A stretch of 64,000 nucleotides of DNA from Ketobacter sp. MCCC 1A13808 (GTDB taxonomy: Bacteria > Pseudomonadota > Gammaproteobacteria > Pseudomonadales > Ketobacteraceae). Positions 27,481 to 36,276 of the stretch are shown here, piece after piece; the first letter of the stretch is position 1; each line of letters opens with the position of its first letter. Under the pieces are notes generated by a model. The model worked only from the letters and a program-made list of their open reading frames with translations. It ran no database searches and was not told the origin of the DNA. A program made the position numbers and the translations under genes. Where the stretch lies: contig NZ_VRKW01000016.1 of assembly GCF_009746715.1 (NCBI RefSeq), positions 1-64,000 of the forward strand. The letters are read 5' to 3'.

Positions 27481-28866
27481 ATGAGTGTGGCGAGTCGTTC
27501 TGTTTTACCGACTTCGGTATTTGCTTTTGCCGTGTCGGTGCTGGTTTGGTTGTCGGCTACTAACGGATACGCAAAGCCGCTGGCACCGGGATTAACCCCT
27601 TATGGTGCAGAGCAAAGTGCTAATGAATCCGGATCGATTCCAGCTTGGGACGGCGGTTTGACTCCGGAAAATACCAAGCCGGTTAAGGACAAGCTGGAAG
27701 ACCATTACGCCGCTGAAAAACCCCTCTATGTTATTACGTCCGCTAATCAGGCCGAACATGCTGACCACCTGTCAGACGGGCAGAAAGCGTTATTAAAAGC
27801 CTATCCTGAATCCTATAACCTACCGGTTTATCCCAGCCACCGCACGGCGGCTGCAACCCCATGGGTTTATGACAATATCGCCTCCAATCACCAGACCGCT
27901 AAACTGGTCAATGACGGTAACGGCTTCACCGATGCTTTTGGTGGGGTGCCATTTCCGGTGCCTAAGAACGAGGCGGGTGAATACGACGCGCGTAAAATTC
28001 TCTGGAACCATTTAACGCGATGGCGTGGGCTTTTTATCAAAGCCGTCACTTCAGAGGCGCCGGTTCATGCCAATGGAAAATACTCCATTGTGTCCGCTGA
28101 CCAAAGTGTTTATTTTCTTTACTACGACCCGGCTGAAAATTTCAAAACAATCGACAATCAGATGTCACAGTTTATGGCATCCATCACCAAACCTTCGCGC
28201 CTGGCAGGGGGCGCGTTATTGGTGCACGAAACCATTGATCGTATTAAAGAAGACCGTTCGGCCTGGATTTATAATGCGGGCACCCGCCGCGTGCGACGTG
28301 CTCCGTCAGTTGGGTATGACAATCCTGTCCCCAGTGCAGATAATCTGCTGACTGCCGATGATGTCGATATGTTTAACGGTGCATTAGACCGTTACGATTG
28401 GCGTTTTGTCGGCAAGCAGGAAATGTTGATTCCCTATAACAACTTTAAGTTATCCAATCAAACCGGTGATTACGATCAGCTACTCAAGAAAGGCCACGTC
28501 AACCCCGACTTAACCCGTTATGAAATGCACCGGGTATGGGTGATTGAAGGTTCGGTCAAAAAGGGTACCCGGCATCTATACAGCAAGCGTCGCTTTTATC
28601 TGGATGAAGACTCATGGAGCATTGTTCAGGCTGATCAATACGACGCGCGTGGAAATTTATGGCGGGTTCATGTTTCCTATCTGGTTAACTATTACCATGT
28701 GCCGGTGACTTGGTCAGCGCTGTCGGTGAATCACGACCTGGAGTCAAAACGCTACTACGCCTCCTTTTTAGATAATTCAAATGGCTTAGCAATCGAGTTT
28801 TTAAACGCTCCACCAAAGAAGGGTGAATTCAGTCCGCAGGCATTGCGGCGTGGTGGCACCCGATAA
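27481..28866 (+). CDS. DUF1329 outer-membrane-associated protein
   Basis: About 461 residues. A signal peptide (hydrophobic core FAFAVSVLVWLSATNG, predicted cut near GYA-KP) is followed by the DUF1329 start (LTPYGAEQSAN.SGSIPAWDGGL) and conserved later parts such as AGTRRVRRAPSVGYDNP and RYEMHRVWVIEGSVKKGTRHLYSKR. The fold is related to LolB/outer-membrane lipoprotein-sorting proteins, so binding of lipophilic molecules in the periplasm or at the outer membrane is plausible. The usual partner DUF1302 is not adjacent. ATG 27481 is chosen; an in-frame TTG at 27457 would add eight residues. It is followed by a YCF48 propeller and an RND transporter on the same strand. Confidence 0.88.
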   Translation: MSVASRSVLPTSVFAFAVSVLVWLSATNGYAKPLAPGLTPYGAEQSANESGSIPAWDGGLTPENTKPVKDKLEDHYAAEKPLYVITSANQAEHADHLSDGQKALLKAYPESYNLPVYPSHRTAAATPWVYDNIASNHQTAKLVNDGNGFTDAFGGVPFPVPKNEAGEYDARKILWNHLTRWRGLFIKAVTSEAPVHANGKYSIVSADQSVYFLYYDPAENFKTIDNQMSQFMASITKPSRLAGGALLVHETIDRIKEDRSAWIYNAGTRRVRRAPSVGYDNPVPSADNLLTADDVDMFNGALDRYDWRFVGKQEMLIPYNNFKLSNQTGDYDQLLKKGHVNPDLTRYEMHRVWVIEGSVKKGTRHLYSKRRFYLDEDSWSIVQADQYDARGNLWRVHVSYLVNYYHVPVTWSALSVNHDLESKRYYASFLDNSNGLAIEFLNAPPKKGEFSPQALRRGGTR

Positions 28867-29031
28867 GTGCAATCGCTGCGCAATGGTCTAATATTCATCG
28901 CGTGTTTTAGGCCGTTTTACCCGCTCACTGTGGCCAGAATTACGTAGTTGGGTGAATCTTGTTCGTGGATTTTGGTTTAATGCGTGAGCTTTCTTCTGCG
29001 GATATTGTGGATTTAAACGCTAATTTTAACT

Positions 29032-30120
29032 ATGAGAAAGGCAGTTAACTCTCCTATGTGGACATCAACTAAAAAACTTCATTCCATGTCACTGACCGCT
29101 GCACTCTTTGTTGTGTGTTGGGCGGGTATACAGAGTAAGGCTATTGCGGCTGATTATCTTAGTCAGCTGAACACCCGTCCCTCAATGAAATCGCAAATCG
29201 CGACGTCTTCGCTGCTCACGTCTCTGGATGTTTTTGATAGTAAACTGGTCGCGGTTGGCGACAACGGTCATATCTTGATATCAGAAGATAACGGCGAACA
29301 TTGGGAGCAATCCGAAGTGCCGGTGCAACTATTGCTGACTGCGGTGGATTTTCCGACACCGACCCAAGGGTGGGTTGTGGGACATGAAGGGGTGATCCTG
29401 CATTCCAGCGATGCCGGTAAAACCTGGCAATTGCAATACGCTAAGCCTCATGTGGTGCGCACTGACGAAGAGCTGAATCAATTGTCTGACGAGGATTTCA
29501 CTAAATTGCCCCAGGAAGGGTCTCCTTTATTGGATATTTGGTTTCGTGACGATAAGGAAGGTTTTGCTGTTGGTGCCTACGGCATGTTCCTGCATACAGA
29601 AGACGGCGGTAAAACCTGGAAGGACGTGGCCGACCGTATCGATAACTTTGACGGCTGGCATTTGAATTCCATCACCAGTAACAGGCAGGGCATTGTTTAT
29701 ATTGCCGGTGAAAAAGGGGTGCTGTTCCGTTCCGACGATTTCGGTGATTCCTGGGTGACGCTGCCCAGCCCGTATGAAGGGTCCTTTTTTGGTGTGCTGC
29801 CGGGCTACGGGCCTGACGACGTTTTCATTTATGGCTTGCAAGGGAATATTTTTAAGTCCGGTGATCGGGGTGACTCCTGGCAGAAAGTGAAAAGTGATGC
29901 CAGTGACGGCCTGATGGACGGGGTGGTGCTGGGAGAGGACAGTGTCATTTTGGTTGGCAACTCCGGGGTTGTTCTGACTAGCCAGGATTCCGGTGAATCT
30001 TTCTCGATGCAGGTAACCTCATCTAGAAATGCTCTGTTAGCGATTGAGAAAACCCCTAACGGAAAATTAATTATGGTTGGTCAGGGTGGTGTCCAGCTAG
30101 CTACCCCCAAAACTAAGTAG
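29032..30120 (+). CDS. YCF48-like/BNR-repeat beta-propeller, secreted
   Basis: 362 residues with a signal peptide (cut near AIA-AD). At least five repeats of the form (hydrophobic)-VG..G-(IVF)-L-S-D-G-TW are visible, for example GWVVGHEGVILHSSDAGKTW, GFAVGAYGMFLHTEDGGKTW and VYIAGEKGVLFRSDDFGDSW, the pattern of photosystem-II assembly factor YCF48-related propellers. In non-photosynthetic bacteria such proteins accompany DUF1329 and RND/MMPL genes and probably act as periplasmic scaffolds of the export complex; that role is inferred. It ends 30 bp before the RND gene. Confidence 0.87.
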   Translation: MRKAVNSPMWTSTKKLHSMSLTAALFVVCWAGIQSKAIAADYLSQLNTRPSMKSQIATSSLLTSLDVFDSKLVAVGDNGHILISEDNGEHWEQSEVPVQLLLTAVDFPTPTQGWVVGHEGVILHSSDAGKTWQLQYAKPHVVRTDEELNQLSDEDFTKLPQEGSPLLDIWFRDDKEGFAVGAYGMFLHTEDGGKTWKDVADRIDNFDGWHLNSITSNRQGIVYIAGEKGVLFRSDDFGDSWVTLPSPYEGSFFGVLPGYGPDDVFIYGLQGNIFKSGDRGDSWQKVKSDASDGLMDGVVLGEDSVILVGNSGVVLTSQDSGESFSMQVTSSRNALLAIEKTPNGKLIMVGQGGVQLATPKTK

Positions 30121-30150
30121 ATCCAGTTCGCTGAATTTTTAAGGTTACTT

Positions 30151-32478
30151 ATGTCGACGAATAAAAGTTCGATGCTTGAAAATAGCATTTTTAAAATCAG
30201 GCCCGTCATTTTAATCGGGTTTCTCCTGTTGACGGTGTTCTTTGGCTATAACGCTAAAGATGTGAAATTGAGCACCGAATTTGAAAAAATGGTTCCGCTC
30301 AAGCATGAGTTCATTCAGAACCTGTTGCGCCATATAGATGAAATGAGCCTGGGTAACGACATCCGCATCGTGATTGAAGCCAAAGAGGGTGATATCTATA
30401 CGGATGACTTTCTCCAGTTATTGCGGCAAGTGACCGATGAAATCTTCTATTTTCAGGGTGTAGACAAAGCGAATATTCAATCACTCTGGACTGCGAACGT
30501 ACGCTGGATGGAAGTGACCGAGGATGGTTTTCGCGGCGGGGAGATAATTCCACCGTCCTATGATGGATCTGCAACTTCCCTGGATCAGGTGCAACACAAC
30601 GTGTTGAGATCCGGACAAGTGGGCCGTCTGGTTGCTGATAATTTCCAATCGGCCACCGTGTATGTGCCGTTATTGGATCAGTCGGGTGGTAAAAACAAGA
30701 TCGATTACAAAGCGTTTTCCAAACAGCTGGAAAGCGATATCCGGGATAAATTCCAAAACGACAAATTTGAAATCCACATCGTAGGTTTTGCTAAAAAGAT
30801 CGGGGATTTGATCGAAGGCGCGTCGGGTGTCGCCTTGTTCTTTTTGATCGCAATCGGAATCACCTTTGTGCTGTTGTTGATCGATTCCAAATGTATTCGC
30901 AGTACGATGATCGTGGTCGGTTGCTCCGTTATTGCCGTCGTTTGGCAGGTCGGTATTCTTACTTTGCTGGGTAAGGGTATAGACCCTTATTCCATGCTGG
31001 TACCGTTTCTGATCTTCGCCATCGGGGTAAGTCACGGCGTCCAGTTGATCAACGAATTCGCTGTGGAATCCTTTCGCGTTAATATGAAGTTGGAAGCCGC
31101 GAAGCTGACGTTCCGTGCACTCTACGTTCCGGCATTGCTCGCCTTGGTTAGTGATGCGATCGGTTTTATGACTCTCTGGACCATCGAAATTCATGTAATT
31201 CAGGATCTGGCTATTTCTGCCGGTTTGGGCGTGTGCGCACTGATCCTGACAAACCTGCTGATGATTCCTGTATTTCTGTCTTATGCTGGCGCGAGTCCGG
31301 CAGCGATACGCTCCATGAGCAAAAAGGAAAGCTCCGACAGTGTGATCTGGCGTACCATCGCTAAATGCGCGAGTCCGAAAGTCGCTGCTGTATCTGTCGT
31401 TATTGCCATTATTGGTGGCGCGGCCGGCATGTATATCAGTAAGGATCTGAAAATCGGTGATCTGGATGCCGGGGCTCCGGAGCTGTGGCCCGATTCAAGA
31501 TATAACCTGGATGACAAATACGTCAATGACAATTACTCGGTCAGCGCGGATGTGTTGGTTGTGATGGTGGAAACACCCGCATATGCCTGTACCGATTCAA
31601 AAGCCATGCGTAAGATGGACCGCTTTATGTGGCACATGGAAAACGTGCCCGGTGTTCAATCCACGTTGTCGGTAGTGACCGTCTCCAAGCGTGTTATTAC
31701 CGGTTTTAACGAAGGCAACTGGAAGTGGGCTTCATTGACACGGGTGCAGGATATTATCAACAACTCGGTACAAACGGTTCCGGGCGGATTGGTGAATACG
31801 GACTGTAGTCTGGCTCCGGTGATTATCTTCCTGGACGACCACAAAGCAGAAACCCTGGATCGTGCCGTGGCGGCGGTGAAGGAATTTGCAGAGGCTGAAA
31901 ACGATCCGGATATTGCAACCTTTGTTCTGGCATCGGGTAATGCCGGTGTGGAAGCGGCGACCAACGATACAATTTCACACGCGCAGAACATGATGAAAGT
32001 TCTGGTATACGGTGTGGTGTCGATCCTTTGTTTAATCACATTCCGTTCTATTCGCGCGGTTATCTGTATTATCGTTCCCCTGGCACTCACTTCGATCTTG
32101 TGTCAGGCATTGATGACGGTGCTGGGTATTGGCGTCAAGGTGGCAACATTACCGGTTATTGCCCTGGGTGTCGGAATCGGGGTGGATTACGGAATTTATA
32201 TATATACCCGCCTCAAAGGTTTTATGGAGCAGGGCTTGGATTTGGAAGAAGCCTACTTCCAGACCTTGAAGGTAACCGGTAAAGCCGTTTGTTTCACTGG
32301 TTTGACGCTCGCCATCGGTGTGGGGACCTGGATATTCTCAGATATAAAATTTCAGGCCAACATGGGTGTGTTGCTGACCTTTATGTTTTTGTGGAATATG
32401 GTGGGTGCGATCTGGCTGTTACCGGCCCTGGCTAACTTCCTTATTCGAGGCAAAATAAAACCAATTAATCAGCAGTAA
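30151..32478 (+). CDS. RND-superfamily transporter, MMPL/HAE3-type
   Basis: 775 residues with the two-fold repeated layout of small RND pumps: a membrane helix near 15-33, a periplasmic loop (35-215), five helices (about 220-375), a helix (405-430), a second periplasmic loop (430-620) and five terminal helices. It resembles the MMPL/hopanoid-lipid transporter group rather than drug-efflux RNDs: it is shorter and has no adjacent membrane-fusion protein or TolC gene. It probably exports or shuttles lipids across the envelope together with the preceding DUF1329 and YCF48 proteins. AAGG precedes the ATG. A strong terminator follows. Confidence 0.88.
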   Translation: MSTNKSSMLENSIFKIRPVILIGFLLLTVFFGYNAKDVKLSTEFEKMVPLKHEFIQNLLRHIDEMSLGNDIRIVIEAKEGDIYTDDFLQLLRQVTDEIFYFQGVDKANIQSLWTANVRWMEVTEDGFRGGEIIPPSYDGSATSLDQVQHNVLRSGQVGRLVADNFQSATVYVPLLDQSGGKNKIDYKAFSKQLESDIRDKFQNDKFEIHIVGFAKKIGDLIEGASGVALFFLIAIGITFVLLLIDSKCIRSTMIVVGCSVIAVVWQVGILTLLGKGIDPYSMLVPFLIFAIGVSHGVQLINEFAVESFRVNMKLEAAKLTFRALYVPALLALVSDAIGFMTLWTIEIHVIQDLAISAGLGVCALILTNLLMIPVFLSYAGASPAAIRSMSKKESSDSVIWRTIAKCASPKVAAVSVVIAIIGGAAGMYISKDLKIGDLDAGAPELWPDSRYNLDDKYVNDNYSVSADVLVVMVETPAYACTDSKAMRKMDRFMWHMENVPGVQSTLSVVTVSKRVITGFNEGNWKWASLTRVQDIINNSVQTVPGGLVNTDCSLAPVIIFLDDHKAETLDRAVAAVKEFAEAENDPDIATFVLASGNAGVEAATNDTISHAQNMMKVLVYGVVSILCLITFRSIRAVICIIVPLALTSILCQALMTVLGIGVKVATLPVIALGVGIGVDYGIYIYTRLKGFMEQGLDLEEAYFQTLKVTGKAVCFTGLTLAIGVGTWIFSDIKFQANMGVLLTFMFLWNMVGAIWLLPALANFLIRGKIKPINQQ

Positions 32479-32502
32479 GCCTGATTTGAAATTACCAGCA
32501 GT

Positions 32503-32532
32503 AAAAAAGCCGGCTTTGATGCCGGCTTTTTT
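32503..32532. terminator. Bidirectional intrinsic terminator
   Basis: Perfect 12-bp inverted repeat AAAAAAGCCGGC (32503-32514) / GCCGGCTTTTTT (32521-32532) with a 6-nt loop. It ends the RND transcript and, read on the other strand, begins at the stop codon of the small frame at 32531 downstream of batD. Confidence 0.9.
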
Positions 32533-32713
32533 AGTCGGCGTGGATAAACTGCATACCCTGGCGTTCGAACTCCAAAGCCAGGATGATTCGCTGTAAGATC
32601 AATTGAACCTGAAAAAGCATCGTTTGTTTGGACCCTGGCACGAGACCGTCGATATGGAAGCTGCTCTCAAAGCCTTGCTGTATGAGCCGCAAGGCTATAA
32701 TCAGCGGATCCAC
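32531..32713 (-). CDS. Small frame directly after batD, 60 aa, possibly a gene remnant
   Basis: GTG at 32713 follows immediately after the batD TAA (TAAGTG), and the frame ends exactly at the base of the terminator hairpin, which suggests it is or was the last gene of the Bat operon. The peptide is hydrophobic and helical (LIIALRLIQQGFESSFHIDG...LILQRIILALEFERQGMQF). The end resembles the C-terminus of some MscS-like channels, in which case this is the tail of a deleted gene; that resemblance is weak. No ribosome site is visible beyond possible coupling. It may be neither expressed nor functional. Confidence 0.35.
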   Translation of the reverse strand: MDPLIIALRLIQQGFESSFHIDGLVPGSKQTMLFQVQLILQRIILALEFERQGMQFIHAD

Positions 32714-34432
32714 TTAGACAGGGTATAACGGCGCAAGTGGTTCTTTGGTGGTGGGAGCCGCTTGGGGTTGATTTAAACTGTCTTCAACAATACTCAGCAG
32801 CGTGCTTCCGTTCCAGGCTGCATCACTATCCCCATCCCGGCGGTATAAATGCTGATCCAGCTCATCCAATGCAAGGGTAAGGGGTTCATAGGCCAGTCGT
32901 TGGCTAATGTGTTGTAAATTCCTGACCGATGAATCTTCCCAATGTTGCCGGAAAACCTGTATCACAGCGTTGCGCGCCTTGTGGGCATGGTTTTCCCGGC
33001 AGGCTTTCTCAAGTTCCTCTTTAGCCGCTTTCAGCGAGGTTTCGTTGTTGTTGCTATTGGTTTCAAGCTGAGTGTTTTCGGGCTTTTTCCGTTTTAGAAA
33101 CAACCACAGTAATACCGATCCGGTCACAATCCAGAGCAAGAAGAACGTAATTGCAAGCCATTGCCAGGTGCTGCTGATGCCGGGTGTTGTGGCAGCCGCA
33201 GTAGGCGTGGGTTTCGGGTTGGCAGGCGTGTTCAGACTAGGTGTGGCATTGGAATCGGTTTGAGACTGCATGCCGGAACCGGAGACCGTCAGCGTGTGAG
33301 CGGGCAGGGTGGTCACTTTCACCTCTTGCTGATCCACATCCCACCAGGTTATGTCGATGGCCGGCAATTCTACTTCGCCAGCTTGGGTAGCGATAATCGC
33401 CTGGCTTACTGTGCGTGAGCTGATGATTCCTTTGGCACCGGATGTGCTCGAGTTCTCCGGCTGCTCCGGATAGATTTTAACGCCTTTAATGCGGGTTTCA
33501 GGTAGCGAGGGCAATATGGTGGTAAGCAAGCCCTCAGCGGTTATTTTGATGGTGCGTGTGATAGGGTCCCCTATATTGGCGGTGCCTGTATCCGGAGACC
33601 AGGTGTCTTCCAGCTGCAGCGACCTGGCCGGCAACCAGGGTTGGTCCGCCGGATAGGAGGCGGGTTTGGGTTTGACGTTGATTTGGAGTTCCGGCGCAGC
33701 ACGCCGTACCTGGCGACCATTTAATGGATCGAAATTATAAGTACGGCTGCGGGAGCGGAAGACCGTACCGATAAACTCGGCAGAAGGGATATCCAGCTTG
33801 CCACTTTTTTGCGGGAATACGGCGTACTGTAATTCAATAACATTATAGATCCGGCCACCGATGGTAGTCTGATAGTTGCGTTGCTCGCCGAGCTGTTCCA
33901 TTACACCGTTTTTGATATCCGGCGGGTTGTAGGTGTGATCAAATATATCGATATCGGCGCGAAAAATACGCAGGGTATAGATGAGTTGCTCTTGTACAAA
34001 GACTTCTTTTTTATCTACCGACGCGTCCAGAAACAGGAAATCCTCCGCTTGTGTAGTTGAGCTGGCGCGCTTCACCACATGCAATTTTAGCGGTTTGCTG
34101 AACACGTTGTTGTATTGAATCGGGGGAATCGCAACGTAACCTTTCTGCTTCGGTAACAGCGTCAGAATCCAGCTGCTGGTGGCGCTGTAGCGGCCATTGA
34201 TAATGTTGGATGTCGAGCTTTGCACTGTCGAGAGTATTTCGAAGTGTTGATTTAGCGGTGAGAAATCCGGCTCTTTACCTGAGGATTGCTCATCTACGGT
34301 AACGGTGAGCTTAACGGAATCGCCGACACTCACTTCGTTGGTATCCAGCCGGGCTGAAATTTCCACCGCCTGAACTGCAAAACTCAAAAGTAAGCATAAG
34401 ATAAGACTGCCTATGTGATACAGCTTTACCAT
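32714..34432 (-). CDS. batD: BatD-like oxygen-tolerance protein
   Basis: 572 residues. A signal peptide (about 1-22) is followed by repeated beta-sandwich domains beginning VEISARLDTNEVSVGDSVKLTVTVD, then a single membrane segment (about 418-440, LAITFFLLWIVTGSVLLWLFL) and a cytoplasmic tail rich in Glu/Asn. This is the BatD family, the periplasm-facing partner of VWA proteins BatA/BatB. It is thought to support envelope integrity or stress tolerance with the MoxR ATPase; the exact role is unknown. It overlaps the VWA-TPR gene by 7 bp. Confidence 0.86.
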   Translation of the reverse strand: MVKLYHIGSLILCLLLSFAVQAVEISARLDTNEVSVGDSVKLTVTVDEQSSGKEPDFSPLNQHFEILSTVQSSTSNIINGRYSATSSWILTLLPKQKGYVAIPPIQYNNVFSKPLKLHVVKRASSTTQAEDFLFLDASVDKKEVFVQEQLIYTLRIFRADIDIFDHTYNPPDIKNGVMEQLGEQRNYQTTIGGRIYNVIELQYAVFPQKSGKLDIPSAEFIGTVFRSRSRTYNFDPLNGRQVRRAAPELQINVKPKPASYPADQPWLPARSLQLEDTWSPDTGTANIGDPITRTIKITAEGLLTTILPSLPETRIKGVKIYPEQPENSSTSGAKGIISSRTVSQAIIATQAGEVELPAIDITWWDVDQQEVKVTTLPAHTLTVSGSGMQSQTDSNATPSLNTPANPKPTPTAAATTPGISSTWQWLAITFFLLWIVTGSVLLWLFLKRKKPENTQLETNSNNNETSLKAAKEELEKACRENHAHKARNAVIQVFRQHWEDSSVRNLQHISQRLAYEPLTLALDELDQHLYRRDGDSDAAWNGSTLLSIVEDSLNQPQAAPTTKEPLAPLYPV

Positions 34433-36276
34433 GTTGGATCTCCGTTGGACGAATTTTGTCTTAACTGTGACTCGTGTTGGAACTTGCGCTGAAGCAGACC
34501 ACCTGGATCATCTGGTATGCGTCTTAGCCATTGTTCCAAGGCTTGCTGATCCTCTGTGCGTTCGGGCATTGCGGGCATCGGATCTGCTTGCTCAGAGTCT
34601 GCTTCCTGTTCTGGTTGCTCTTGTTGTGCCTGTTGTTCTTCCTGTTCTTGCTGCTGTTCTTCCTGCTTTTGCTCTTTGTCTTGTTGCTGTTGGTTCTGGT
34701 CTTGTTGGCTTTCTTGATCTTCGTCTTGCTTGCCGCTTTGATTCTGCTCAGAATCATTTTTCTGATCTTTCTGATCTTTCTGGTCTTTCTGATCTTTCTG
34801 ATCTTTCTGATCTTGTTGTTCCTGCTGATCTTTCTGGTCCTGTTTTTTGTCCTCGCCGTCGCCTTGCTGCTCCTGCTGCTTCTGTTGCTGTTTCAGGTTT
34901 TTCACCAGGTCCAGATTGGCTTTGGCGTCTGACATATCAGGGTTCAGTTCTAATGCTTTCTCGTAAGAGGCTATCGCCTCATCCAGCTTCTGTAGGCGAG
35001 CCTGGGCATTACCCAGATTGTAGAGGCTGTCAGCATCCTGCCCTTTGGAGAAATAGCTCTCCGCTGCTTCGTAATCTTGCGCTTTATAAAAGCTGCTGGC
35101 TTTCCATTGCGGATTTTCAAATTGCTCTGCCGCCGTTTTTGGGTCGCCTTGCTGGAGTGTTTGCTGTGCTTGTTGGTCGGGTGTTTGCCAAAGATCATCC
35201 CAGCCCATGGCTTGGCTTTCGTTGCTGTGACCCAGAAGTACCAGAGAAGCAAACGTGGGGGCAACCAAACAACTGAGCCAACCGCGACGAAAGCCCGCCG
35301 CAGCCAGGGGGAGGATAAACAGAACCAGCCAGTGGCCTGCTTCATCCCAAACATCAAACTCGCGACCTGTGTCCTTCATTTCCTGTTCACTCGGAAGAAC
35401 GCCTTCTGCCAGTAAATAGTCCAGATCATCATTGTTGGTACTAATGGTGCTGAAGCGGGCGCTGAGTGTCGAGGCTGCTTTTTTCATCGCGGAAACATCC
35501 AGTTTGGGTACCACTACATTGCCGTTGGATGATTTGATGAAGGTACCGTCCGGCAAGGCGATCGGTGCTCCTTGGGGCGTGCCTATCCCCATCACGGAAA
35601 GCGGTGTTCTGAAACCGATAACATCGGATAGCTTAGCGGCGAAATTAGTTGGCAATTCGTCGGTCATCAGCAGTATACGACCGCTATCAAAACCGGCCTG
35701 TTTCAGAACATTCACTGCCTTATTTACGGCAGCAACGGGGTCACTGCCTTTGATTGGCATGATGTCGGGGTTTAAACTGTTCACCATGCTCAAGATGGTG
35801 TTGTTGTCGTCGGTCAGCGGGGTCACGACGTGAGGTGTGCCCGCAAACACAATCAGCGCGGTAAGCCCTTCAGTTTTGTTATGTAGAATATCGTTCAATT
35901 TCATCCGCGCACGTACCAGGCGTGAAGGGGACAAATCCTTGGCATACATAGAGAGGGAAAGATCCATTACTATCACCTGGGCCTGAACTTTCTTTTGCAC
36001 AGCCTGAGGCAACTGTTTCCAGGTCGGCCCTGCCAACGCAACGATGGCCAGAACCCAGCATACAGCCAGCATCAATAGGGGTATTTTGCTTTGTCTGGCG
36101 ACGTTTCCGGCCAATAAATGGGGTAACAAATTGGGGGAGATGATTTTTTGCCACGCCCCGTAAGCGGCTTTGCGACGCCATAGAAAGACAGTGAGTACGA
36201 TGGCTGGGAGAATAGCGAGTAACCATAACGGACGCAGAAAATGGAACTGTTCGATTTGTTGTAAAAATTCGCTCAT
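34426..36276 (-). CDS. VWA-domain plus TPR membrane protein (BatB/BatC fusion)
   Basis: 616 residues. Two membrane segments near the N-terminus (about 15-30 and 61-79), a von Willebrand A domain with intact MIDAS DLSLS (VIVMDLSLSMYAK, near 105), a third membrane segment (about 313-330), then TPR units (SLYNLGNAQARLQKLDEAIASYEKALELNP) and a long, low-complexity Gln/Asp/Lys/Glu tail with tandem DQK units. It thus combines the BatB and BatC functions. The tail, about 110 residues, is extremely polar. The gene overlaps batA by 4 bp (ATGA). Confidence 0.88.
   Translation of the reverse strand: MSEFLQQIEQFHFLRPLWLLAILPAIVLTVFLWRRKAAYGAWQKIISPNLLPHLLAGNVARQSKIPLLMLAVCWVLAIVALAGPTWKQLPQAVQKKVQAQVIVMDLSLSMYAKDLSPSRLVRARMKLNDILHNKTEGLTALIVFAGTPHVVTPLTDDNNTILSMVNSLNPDIMPIKGSDPVAAVNKAVNVLKQAGFDSGRILLMTDELPTNFAAKLSDVIGFRTPLSVMGIGTPQGAPIALPDGTFIKSSNGNVVVPKLDVSAMKKAASTLSARFSTISTNNDDLDYLLAEGVLPSEQEMKDTGREFDVWDEAGHWLVLFILPLAAAGFRRGWLSCLVAPTFASLVLLGHSNESQAMGWDDLWQTPDQQAQQTLQQGDPKTAAEQFENPQWKASSFYKAQDYEAAESYFSKGQDADSLYNLGNAQARLQKLDEAIASYEKALELNPDMSDAKANLDLVKNLKQQQKQQEQQGDGEDKKQDQKDQQEQQDQKDQKDQKDQKDQKDQKNDSEQNQSGKQDEDQESQQDQNQQQQDKEQKQEEQQQEQEEQQAQQEQPEQEADSEQADPMPAMPERTEDQQALEQWLRRIPDDPGGLLQRKFQHESQLRQNSSNGDPTW
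34759..34812. repeat. Tandem repeat, 6 x 9 bp
   Basis: Six copies of TTTCTGATC (one with a GGTC variant) encoding DQK tripeptides on the minus strand inside the VWA-TPR gene, with degenerate copies on either side. Because the unit is a multiple of three, copy-number change would alter length but keep the frame. Confidence 0.9.

Noticed and set aside
34751-34835. Short regular repeat considered as CRISPR
   Set aside because: The unit is 9 bp with no spacers and it lies inside a coding frame; it is a coding microsatellite.
34431-35276. 281-codon plus-strand frame rich in Leu/Val/Ser
   Set aside because: Antisense product of the Gln/Asp/Lys-rich tail of the VWA-TPR gene; the composition is explained by the repeats.
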